NCBI GenBank assembly: GCA_036898135.1
Contig: CM072513.1
Coordinates: forward strand, 73,772,996-73,836,995
Reading direction: 5' to 3'
Source of the DNA: Oncomelania hupensis
Lineage: Eukaryota; Mollusca; Gastropoda; Littorinimorpha; Pomatiopsidae
DNA length: 64,000 nt
Shown: piece by piece, positions 38,601-50,600 of the stretch
Layout of the letters: each line of letters starts with the position of its first letter
Numbering within the stretch: position 1 is the first letter of the stretch
The notes under the pieces: model-generated
Told to the model about the DNA's origin: nothing
Seen by the model: the letters and a program-made list of their open reading frames with translations, nothing else
Database searches by the model: none
Translations under genes and position numbers: made by a program

Positions 38601-41600
38601 ACATTATAACATTATCTGGTATTTGCAGGAAGAGGAGGAGCGGATCGCAGCAGCCCAACAAAAGGAAATGGAGAGAGTAGAGTCAGACATGGAGCAGTGG
38701 ACCCAAAAGAAAGAGAACGCGATCGCAGCTATTGAGAAACAGAAAGACGAACTGCTGTGCAAGCAGAGCAAGGAAATGATCTCTTTGTTGTCCCAGGTAT
38801 ACAGAAACTGTTACACATACATAAACTCACCTAGAGTCAGAATAAAAAGAAAAGCATATATACTGGTCAACATTGCTACCATCCAGCCTGCATATAATCA
38901 AAACAGGGTGGTGACAGAATTTGTTAAATATCAAGAAACGTTTCTCTGCTTGAAGTGGATATAATAAATTCACTTACTACATTGTTATCTGTGGATTTAT
39001 CTAGTACCACTTGGTGCAAACTCTCTTGCAAGTGAACAAAATTTGCAAGGAGATGTGTGTCTCAAATTCACGGATCTGTAGCTTTAAGGTTCAGGTAAAA
39101 GTTTATAGATTTTGCTTGGAAATTGCTGTTTTTACATTTTTTGTTGTAAGCAATGCCAAACTTATAGCTGCTTCTTGGGTCTGTTTATGTTTAATTTAAC
39201 ATTGCTTATATATTATGCTCTATTTGAAACTGGTGTTGTGTACAAATCTTTTGCATTTGCAGAGATAGCAAGTGATGTTTGAAGTGTTTGTTTTTTTTTG
39301 GTTAGCATAAATAAAATGATTGTTTCATTCCAGGTGGAAGCCAAGCTGACCCAAGTGAAAGGGCAGCAGGAGAAATGTTACGGGGCAGACAAACTGCTGA
39401 AAAGTCTGGACGAGGACGTCCAAAAGCAGATCGCCGACCTTCAAGAAGAGCAGAAGGTCCTGGTGAACTTGAGGGAAAGAAAGATGCAGGAACGACTCAC
39501 CACGAAGGAGGAACATGAGAAACAGAAGGAGGAGATGCAGCGAAAGTTGAAGGAAATCGAGGAAACCAGCGAGCTAGAGATTCAGAGAATCGAGGGTGAC
39601 CGACAGAGGTGTGTAATAGTTGGTGATGAAGAGCCAGCTCTGGAGTGTTATTCGTGGAGCAGTTTACCCAGTGGATGAGTTCGCGAAACGGTACGGAAGG
39701 GTATGGATTTAGCTACGGCTGTGCAGACTTGTCCACTGGATAAATTGGATACCACCTCTGAATATTCCATTGTCTTGTAATTTTGTTGTGCATATTTGTG
39801 ATTCTTTTGCCTGCGCATTGGATCTTGCTATGACGGCATGTGAGGTGCACCTTGCACTGTTTTTTTCCTCGGAAAGGCTTATAAGTAACTTGGTTGTGGT
39901 AGTCATCGTATGTGAAAAATTGAATCATTTGATAATTATATACTACTACATACATTTGTGCTAGCTGGAAACGATGAATTCAAGTTACACGTAAAAACTT
40001 GTCAGAATTGAATACTTGAAGTAAATTATCATGGGGAGAGAGAACCCTTAGGGGGGTCTCTTTTCTCATTCAGTTTTGTGAGCACCCTGCCCGTCTTCTT
40101 TTTTTCACTTACAAACCTTTTATTTTTAATAGGTCAAAATAGGAAAGTGCTTTGTGTTTTTTTTTCATATTTCTCTTTCCTGTTTTTTTTTTTCTCTTTC
40201 TGTGCAGGCTGTTAGGCTTGAAGAAACAGATCAGCGAGAACGAAGGTGGAGAAGACGATGTCAGCAACTCCGCAGCAGCCCAAGAGATTCTGAATGAACG
40301 GCAGAAAGAGCTTGATGAAAAAACAAAGGTCGGTTCAAAAGTATTTGTAAAATACTAAAAAGCAATGAAAAACTCGGGGGATTTTGAGCATTTCTTTGAG
40401 TTGGGTAATCACGCTTTATGAAAAGAAAAATATTGCGCATTAATTTTGCATGATTCGCAGAGTTTGGTAATTGCACAAAATGAGACCTCCCCACACAAAA
40501 AAACACAAAACATTGCCTTGTTTTAATGCATGATTACATGTATAGTTGTGTGTGTCTGAATTTTATCTATAGGAATACCAGGTTCTGCAGGACGAGATTG
40601 CGGCACTACAAGCTGAGTTGGCCAACCTTCACAGACAGCAGGAAGATGAGCAAGACAAACAAGTGGACAGCATCGAGTTCAAGAAACTGCAGCTGCAGGA
40701 ACTGGAGAGACAAGAACGGTCAGTTGGAAACCGTTTTGTGTTATGTGGAAAATGATTATCGTTCTTAACTCTTAGTCTCATATAGCAAAACAGCACGTTG
40801 ATCTTCTCCTTCATGTAAGGATTTGACAAAAACAAGCCAAAAATATATGCATGTGTTTAAAATGCTATATCTACTGAACGGTTGATCAGAGCTTCATGGG
40901 ACTTAGTCAGTGTGTAGATAATTGGTAACTATGCAAGTATTGAGTAAGCTTTAGTTCTGTCAGTGTCATCTGTATGTGTTACCTGCTATTTTACCTGTGA
41001 TTATAGGTAATTTCACAACCAGTTCTTCGGATGATGAAAGGTCCAATCTGTAGTCGGAAAGATCGCTAGTGTGCACGCTAGACACTGACAAATCACTCTG
41101 ATTTTCATTGCCTAACTGATCAGCCCTTTCATCTACTAATTGCTGCCACAACTGCTCATATCATGTAGACTCATTGTCGGAATCAGATTCTGCCATTTTT
41201 AGAGTATCCCCGCTCTCGAAAACGCGACCAAAAACTAAACAAAAACTTCGATTAAAACGTGTTGTTGACACAACTGCAGTTGACAGGAAGGAAGTACACT
41301 GCTTTTAGTATCAGCTAGTGCGCATGCGCAATTGGAACTGGTTTCCGTTAAGCGGGAGAGAGGTGCTAAAAGTAGACGGTAACTAGGCGCGCTTTACCTC
41401 GCTTCATGAGCCGTGACGAACCGCGCTTTACCGCGCTTCATGAGACTAAGAGTTAAATAGCGCTTCACCAGCTCAGAGCCGCTGAAGGCACTGGCTGAAA
41501 CAGGATTTAACTCAAGCTGCCCGAGGCGCCCACTTGGTGCTTTATGCACACTGGTGCGCCAGACAACTGAGCAACCCTGGATCACTGCGGATGGAATGGG

Positions 41601-44600
41601 AGCTGTTGTTTGCTGGGTGTGTTTATGTAACTGGCGCTCGCCCGTCTAGTGCATGAGCATCAGGATCTTTCAAGTCCGTGCGATGGAATGCACGCATGCA
41701 CGGTCTAGACCTCGGGTTTATACTCCTGCCTGAAGGAGCACTTCCTTTGGACTGGCAACAATAACCATGAGAGTTGGTCTCACTCACAACCGCTGCAGAG
41801 AGGAAACCCAGCACATGACTTTTATTTTGTAAGTGATGATCTCACTTTGCAGTATTAACGCGCTGGTGGAGCAGGAGGTGAAGCGCAGACTGTTTGAGGA
41901 GAAGGTTGAGCGGGAGAAGCAGAGACGCATGGAGAGAGAGAAAGAGCGGCAAGAGCGAGAGCAGGAGATCCAGAAAATCAAGTCCATTCATGAAAGGGAG
42001 CTGAAGCAGTTGCGGGCTAAACTGGAAGACAGGTACACTTGGGATTCTTTTGTTTCGCTTGGGGGGTGGAGGGGGGGTGAGGGGGGGGGGTAGGGGGGTG
42101 TGTGAGAAAGACTCAAGTCCACTTGTGAGATAGAACTGCAACAGCTGCGAGCAAAGTTTTCAAGGCAGCTATACTATTAAATATGCCTGCTTGTTTGTTT
42201 TGAGTTTAGCATGAGTACTTTTTAAACGAAAAGATGATGATAATTGATGATGATGATGATTGAGGATGATGATGGTTGATGATGATGAAACACCTGATAT
42301 ATGTTTTCTGAAGCAGCAACGGCTTCGTGGAAGGTATCTTCTGCAAAGCCATAACAGATGAGCGGAATATTCTGGGAGATGCCTTCTGTCACCCTTAACG
42401 GCTAAACGGTCTATTCAGTATTTGATGTATATAGTGGTGACCCACCAATGGGAATTCCCCCAAATAGCGCTTAGGGCTTTGCGACAAATAACGGTGGACA
42501 TAAAGACAGTTTCAATACCTGGGTTAAAAAAATGCTAATGAAATGCAACTTTCGGCTCCTCTAGGCGACGAATTAGGTTAAACTTTCTGTTATGTAGGTC
42601 ATTTTTTTCAAACCGTTTAACAATATTCGGAAAGAGTGCAGTCTTGTAGAGAAACACTCTGTAGTTTATTTTTTTTTACTGATTTTGGGATCTTTCTGTC
42701 ACCCATCACTATCCCAGACATTGGCGTTTTTTACGTAATTTCCTTCTTCATCGAAGACCAACAGCCGATACCAATGTCAGACACCCATTGCACATAGCTG
42801 CGATCGAAAGAAAGTATACTCCAGGCACACGCTGCGCAGCAGGCCAAAGTATGTCCCTTGTCCCTTGAAGGGAGGTAAGCGAGGTTAGCAGCAGTCGGTG
42901 AAAGACTACAAACGGAAAAGTAAGTTTCGTCTCCTCTAGGCGACGAATTAGGTCACGCTGTATTTGTTTCTAGGTCAACTGTCTTTTACGAACCGTCTGA
43001 GAATTTTTTCGAACAGTTTATTGTTGCCGGATAGTGTCCTCACTTGGTTTCATACAATTTAAGAATCCAAGAAGGCAAATGGGTTTTTGGGACGGTAAAA
43101 GCATTTTTGTAGAGAAAAGGGTTAGGGCAAGGGCTAGGGATATATCTAGAACTAACCCTTACCCGAACCCTTGTAGCAATATTCCGCTCTTTCCGTCACT
43201 TTTAAACAGTAGTGCGCTTCGCATCCGCGGCTAGCAGCGAGCCCAAAGTATACTTTGAAGGGATGGAGGGAATACTTTCACCTGCTGCTAGCGGGAGTTT
43301 TGGCGATACTTTGTACCGATCGCAGCAATGTGTATTACCTCTGTCAGAAGTGTCTCCCAGGACATTCCAGTCAGCCGTCAGGGCTGCCCAGAAGATATCT
43401 TTCAATAGCCGTCGCTGCTTCAGAAAACGTCTACAACAGGTGGATGAAATTAGTATTGGTTAAACAAGATGATGATGATGATGATGGTGATGATAATGAT
43501 GAAATTAGTATTTGGAAAACAAAATTTTCAATGATGGTGATAATTATTTATTGAATGGATTAATTAATTAATTTGTTTATTCATTTTCAGCAATGGAGTC
43601 AACAGGTCCAGCCCATATGGAAATGCTGATGTTAGTGAATGTATTTTTCACCATCTACTGATTTCTTCTTCTCCGTTCTTTCTTTCCTTTTTTTTTTGTA
43701 AGGTCAATAAAAAATAATGTCTGTTTACGGTAACATAAGAAAAAAAAAGGGTCTGTTAATCGGGTTTAAAACACACCCAAATTTTTTTGTAATGACCTTT
43801 TCTACTTTGGGTGCAATTTTGGTGGGGGAGGGGGGGGGGGGGGCTTTTTTCAATTTTTTTCCCCAGACAATCTAAAAAAAAAATGTTTAGGGTCGGGCCA
43901 AAAAATATTAGGGTCGGTTGGGATACCATAAACAGACAATTTTGGAGGGGAGGAGGGAGGGGAGGGGGGGAGGAAGGGGAGAGGCCTAACTCTTGTGTGG
44001 AGGCAATCTTATGTTTGATAAACTTTTTGTATATTTTATTGTGCAGAAAGTGTTTAGAATAATGGCTGCCATTTTGGGACAATCATTTATTTTTCTATCA
44101 TGTTTGTCTTTTTTCTATTTTTCATTATTGCTATATGCCTTGTAAACAATTTGGTCATAATTTTGTTGGAAAAGTTGTTATTATAAGCATTTGTAGGCGT
44201 ATAAATAAGATGAAAACAGTAGTGTATAACTTGTCTTTTATATACCTACATGCAAATGTGATCCTTTTTGTGAAGATAGGCAACATTGTTTACTGTGGGT
44301 TTTGTTTGTTTTCTTTTTCAGTCGCCTGAGACATCAGCAGAAAACAGAAGAAAACTGGTAAGCTGTGCAGAAGGCATTTCAATTGTGCTATGAGGCGTTA
44401 GGCTTTTTAGTAGTGCAGTTATATTTCAAAGGTGTTTATTGCAAGTTTAACTTGGCATATTGTAAGTTTAACTTGTACGCCCTTGCGCTGGGTTTGCTTG
44501 AGTTTTTAGGCTTTGAGTGACTAATTCCGCATTTGCATGGATAGTGGTCCTTCTTCTTGTTCTTGTTGTTCTTCTTCTTCTTCCTTCTCCTTCTCCTCTG

Positions 44601-47600
44601 CTTCTTGTCCAAGACTCCGTCATACTTGGATGCTAGCTCTTGAAACAATGTTGCAGTTTGTTAGAAATGTTCCACAGGACTCTGTTTTATTGATTCAAAG
44701 GGGTTGTGGAAGTGGTGCTAGTTTTGTAATGTAGTTTTTCCCACATGTAAGCATGGGAATGTGTGTGTGTGTGTTTTGACCTACGAATATTTTATGTGTG
44801 TAAGTGCCAGATGGACAGAGTACTGCTCTGACATTTACAACCATACACCAAATGGAGACCCATCAGTTCTAGCATGTCCCTAGAACAGAGAAGAAGAAGA
44901 AATCCTCCCAATTCTCCGGGAAGAAGTTGAGGCAGCAGTGCAATCGTTAAAGAAATGGAAGTCAGCGGGAGTGGACAACATACCCACGGAACTGCTACAA
45001 GCAGGAGGAGAAGCGATGATTGATGCCCTCACCATTATCTGTAACAAGATCTGGCAGAGTGGGGAGTGGCCTATACCATGGACCCAGTCGCTTGTCATCA
45101 CTCTTCCCAAAAAAGGTAACCTTCAGGAGTGTGAAAATTACCGGACCATCAGCCTCATCAGCCATCCCAGCAAGGTCCTCCTGAAAATAATACTCAACAG
45201 GTTGAAACCCCAAGCTGAACAGATCATAGCTGAAGAACAAGCAGGATTCAGGGCAGGGCGAAGTACCACTGAGCAGATTTTCAACCTCAGAATAATCTGT
45301 GAGAAATACCTACAGCACCAACAACATCTATATCATGTGTTCGTAGACTTCAAGAAGGCGTTTGACCGAGTCTGGCATGCACTATGGGCAACAATGAAAG
45401 TGTACAACATCAGCCCTAAAATTATTGAAGTCATCAAAAGCCTGTATGACAAGGCTACCAGTGCAGTCCTCCACAACAGCGCCATCGGGAACTGGTTCAG
45501 AACAACAATCGGTGTGCGTCAAGGATGCCTACTCTCTCCAACACTCTTCAACATCTTCCTAGAGCACATCATGTCAGATGCTCTTGCAGACCATGAAGGC
45601 ACAGTCAGCATACGGGGTAGAGCAATCTCCAATCTTTGTTTTGCAGATGACATTGATGGATTGGCTGGAGAGGAACAAGAACTTGAACAGCTGGTACAGA
45701 GGCTTGACACCACCTCCAGAGCCTATGGAATGGAAATAAGTGCAGAGAAGACCAAAATGATGACCAACAACACCAATGGCATCAACACGGACATCTAAGT
45801 CCAAGGCCAATCCCTCAACACAGTGCATAGCTTCAAATATTTAGGAGCCATTGTATCAGACAATGGGTCCCGACAGGAAGTCCTCTCCAGGATTGCACAA
45901 ACAACTGCTGCCCTGACAAGGTTGAAGCCCATTTGGAAAGACAGGACCATCAGTCTACATTCCAAAGTAAGACTGCTGCGCTCCCTTGTCATCTCCATCT
46001 TCCTATATGCTTGCGAAGCATGGACCCTCACAGCAGATCTCCAACGAAGAATACAAAGCATGGAGATGAGGTGCTACAGAAGACTTCTGGGCATTTCCTA
46101 TACCCAACACATCACCAACGACGAAGTCCGACAGACCATCACACAAGCCATTGGACAACACGATGACCTGCTAACAGTGGTGAAGAAACGGAAACTCCGA
46201 TGGTATGGCCACGTCACCAGATCATCAGGCCTTGCAAAGACTATTCTGCAAGGCACAGTGCAAGGTGGTAGAAGAAGAGGGAGACCAAAAAAGAGGTGGG
46301 AGGACAACATTCGAGAATGGACTGGTTTGACACTGAGCAAAGCCATCAGGGCTGCTGAGGACAGAGAAAGATGGAGTATGCTGGTTAAACGATCATCTGT
46401 GGTGCCCCTACGACCTTCGGGTTACGGGACAGGATAGGATAGGAAGTGCATTTGGCCTATTGGAATTTGTGTTGCTGTTACAGGTGAAACAGCTAGCGTC
46501 AACAGGGCCACCACCTCCACTGGAAATTGCCATCCCGAATTACGCTCTGAGGGGCACTGGCAGAGACTCCCATTACGAATATGAAGTCAGGGTAGGTTTA
46601 AGGAATAATAATAATAATAATTAACATTTATATAGCGCCCTTTCTAATAAAAGCTTGGAGCGCTTTGCATTCACATAAGACACTTCTAAGAACTAAAATG
46701 GCTGAGCAATAACAATATAAAACATGGTAAACAAAACATACAAAATTCGATTACATAATATGCTCTGTGGGTTCGGGCATTAAATAGAATAGACCCAACG
46801 TTTCCCGGCGTGTCGTAAGAGGCGACTAACAGGGGTGATGTTAGCACGGCATCACTGGGCGAAAGTCTTCTACACAGAAGTCACCGGCCAGGGCGGAGGA
46901 ACCTCACGTTACTACAGGTTCAACGACCATGTGCTCAGGGCCAAGGCGAGCCACACTGTATTCGTGGATTTCGGCTGTGGCCAACAGCCTGGAGAGGATT
47001 GGGCACCGCCAGGTCTTTTTTGCCCAAGACACACTACATGATGACACAACCCACTAATTCCATACCGGATCGGTCGTCGCCCGGGTCGTCACACGGCACA
47101 AGGACCGCGCCTTCCGTTGGCCACCAGGACGGAGGTGTTAAGTATGCTACTGATGGACAATTTAGCAAGATCCGCACGAGAAACAACATCGTCATAGGAA
47201 CCTGGAATGTCAGGACCCTAACTGCGGAAGGAAAATTAGAAGAACTGGCCCACGAGTTGGACCACTATCGATGGAATGTTCTAGGTATCAGCGAACTGCG
47301 CTGGAAAGGCCTAGGTGAAACAACGACCGACAAAGGCCACAAGCTCTATTTCAGCGGTAGGGATGACAGGCACGAACACGGCGTTGGATTCTTGGTCCAC
47401 AAGAACATTCTAGCCACTGTCATGGGTTGCCGCCCAGTCTCCAGTAGACTCATTACCATCCGCCTGAGAGCAGCCCCTTTCAACATCACCATCATCCAGG
47501 CCTACGCCCCAACATCAGACTATGACGACAGCGAAGTGGAGGATTTTTATGAAAATCTACAGGCGGTCCTTGACCAAGTGCCGAAGAAGGACATAGTCAT

Positions 47601-50600
47601 AGTGCAAGGCGACTGGAATGCCAAGGTTGGCCAAGATGCGCACCACAACTGGGGAGACACATGTGGACCCCACTGCAACAACGAGACAAATGACAGGGGT
47701 CTGAGACTCTTGGAGTTTGCCAGATACAACAATCTGGTACTGGCAAACACGCTTGGTCTCCACAAAAACTCCCGACGATGGACATGGCACAGTCCTGGCG
47801 GGGAGCATCACAACCAAATAGACTACATCATGGTCAAGAAACGCTTCAGATCAAGCATCAACATTGGCAGGACACGTACTTTTCCAGGAGCAGACATCGG
47901 AAGTGACCACAATCTCGTGATGATGTCTTTCCGGCTCCACTTGAAGAGAGTAAATACAGCAAAGTGCACTAGACTGAAGTTCGACCTGGACAAACTGCAA
48001 GACCCGGAGGTGGCAGAACTATTTCAGGCCACAATTGGAGGGAAATTTGCACCACTGCTCATTTTGGGGGCTGGTGAAGTAGATGTCAACACCATGACCA
48101 CCACCTTCAACTCAGCTGTGACAGATGTCGCCACTGAGATCCTTGGCAAGCACCGACCAAAGAAGAAGCTGTGGATCACACCTGAACTTTTGGATCTGTG
48201 TGATAAACGAAGAGAGATGAAAAAGAAAAAGAACACCTCACAGGGAGCTGATGTCTACCGAAAAATCAACAATGACATCCGAAAAGGCATGCTCACAGCA
48301 AAGGAGAACTGGATAGAAGATCAATGCCAGGAAATAGAGAACAGTCTGAACAAGAACAACAGCAAGAAGGCCTACCAGACTGTGAAGCGGCTGACAAGTG
48401 TCAAACAGCCCAAAGTCTCCACTATCCAAAGCAAGTCTGGCATATGCCTTACAGAAGAACAAGAAGTCTTGGACAGATGGACAGAGTACTGCTCTGACCT
48501 TTACAACCATACACCAAATGGAGACCCATCAGTTCTAGCATGTCCCGAGAACAGAGAAGAAGAAGAAATCCTCCCAATTCTCCGGGAAGAAGTTGAGGCA
48601 GAAGTGCAAGCGCTAAAGAAAGGGAAGTCAGCGGGAGTGGACAACATACCCGCGGAACTGCTACAAGCAGGAGGAGAAGCGATGATTGATGCCCTCACCA
48701 TTATCTGTAACAAGATCTGGCAGAGTGGGGAGTGGCCTATACCATGGACCCAGTCGCTTGTCATCACTCTTCCCAAAAAAGGTAACCTTCAGGAGTGTGA
48801 AAATTACCGGACCATCAGCCTCATCAGCCATCCCAGCAAGGTCCTCCTGAAAATAATACTCAACAGGTTGAAACCCCAAGCTGAACAAATCATAGCTGAA
48901 GAACAAGCAGGATTCAGGGCAGGGCGAAGTACCACTGAGCAGATTTTCAACCTCAGAATAATCTGTGAGAAATACCTACAGCACCAACAACATCTATATC
49001 ATGTGTTCATAGACTTCAAGAAGGCGTTTGACCGAGTCTGGCATGCAGCTCTATGGGCAACAATGAAAGTGTACAACATCAGCCCTAAAATTATTGAAGT
49101 CATCAAAAGCCTGTATGACAAGGCTACCAGTGCAGTCCTCCACAACAGAGCCATCGGGAATTGGTTCAGAACAACAATCGGTGTGCGTCAAGGATGCCTA
49201 CTCTCTCCAACACTCTTCAACATCTTCCTAGAGCGCATCATGTCGGATGCTCTTGCAGACCATGAAGGCACAGTCAGCATAGGGGGTAGAGCAATCTCCA
49301 ATCTTCGTTTTGCAGATGACATTGATGGATTGGCTGGAGAGGAACAAGAACTTGAACAGCTGGTACAGAGGCTTGACACCACCTCCAAAGCCTATGGAAT
49401 GGAAATAAGTGCAGAGAAGACCAAAATGATGACCAACAACACCAATGGCATCAATACGGACATCAAAGTCCAAGGCCAATCCCTCGACACAGTGCATAGC
49501 TTCAAATATTTAGGAGCCATTGTATCAGACAATGGGTCCCGACAGGAAGTCCTCTCCAGGATCGCACAAACAACTGCTGCCCTGACAAGGTTGAAGCCCA
49601 TTTGGAAAGACAGGACCATCAGTCTACATTTCAAAGTAAGACTGCTGCGCTCCCTTGTCATCTCCATCTTCCTATATGCTTGCGAAGCATGGACCCTCAC
49701 AGCAGATCTCCAACGAAGAATACAAAGCATGGAGATGAGGTGCTACAGAAGACTTCTGGGCATTTCCTATACCCAACACATCACCAACGACGAAGTCCGA
49801 CAGACCATCACACAAGCCATTGGACAACACGATGACCTGCTAACAGTGGTGAAGAAACGGAAACTTCGGTGGTATGGCCACGTCACCAGATCATCAGGCC
49901 TTGCAAAGACTATTCTGCAAGGCACAGTGCAAGGAGGTAGAAGAAGAGGGAGACCGAAAAAGAGGTGGGAGGACAACATTCGAGAATGGACTGGTTTGAC
50001 ACTGAGCGAAGCCATCAGGGCTGCTGAGGACAGAGAAAGATGGAGTATGCTGGTTAAACGATCATCTGTGGTGCCCCTACGACCTTCGGGTTACGGGACA
50101 GGATAGGATAGGATAGGATAATATGAACACGCACACACACACGCACACACACTTATACAAAGTTCAACATGAATTTACATTGTGGTGTCATCAAAAGAAC
50201 ATTTGAACAGATGGGTCTTGAGGCCAGAACAAAAGGTAGCAGATGTTTGGGAAGAATGGAGAGACATGGTAAGGGAGTTCCAGACGGTGGGAGCAGAAAA
50301 TGCAAAATGAGCATTCACCAAAGACTTGTTCACTCGTGGAATGCAGAGATTTTGGGCAGAAAAAGATCAAAGGGTTCTAGAAGGTGTGTAGGGGTTTACC
50401 ATGGTTTTGAGATAAGAAGGGCCGGATGAAGAGAGAGCATTGAAGCAGAGGCAAGCAATTTTGTACTCAATTCTTTGTTCGATGGGAAGCGAATGTAGGG
50501 ATTTAAGATGAGGAGTTATATGGGCAAATCTTGGAATGTGAAGAATGAGACGGGTGGCATTATTTTGAATCTTTTGAAGTCTTTGCAAATAGATAGTCTG

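Larger units (their letters stand above)
46763..50117 (+). mobile_element. Full-length RTE-like LINE, 3355 bp, TSD ATAATATG
   Basis: Flanked by ATAATATG at 46755-46762 and 50118-50125. Starts CTCTGTGGGTTCGGGC and ends with four ATAGG units. Same length and nearly the same sequence as 8691-12045. It landed inside the CR1/L2-type LINE, so it is younger than that element. It is in the sense orientation within the 7.2-kb intron between PX exons 32 and 33. Confidence 0.93.

Noticed and set aside
44938..46437. A functional reverse transcriptase gene
   Set aside because: It is 5'-truncated without an endonuclease and carries two stops relative to the intact copies.
50169..50429. + strand ORF starting [14 protein letters not shown]
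   Set aside because: It is the antisense shadow of the CR1/L2-type LINE remnant read on the - strand.
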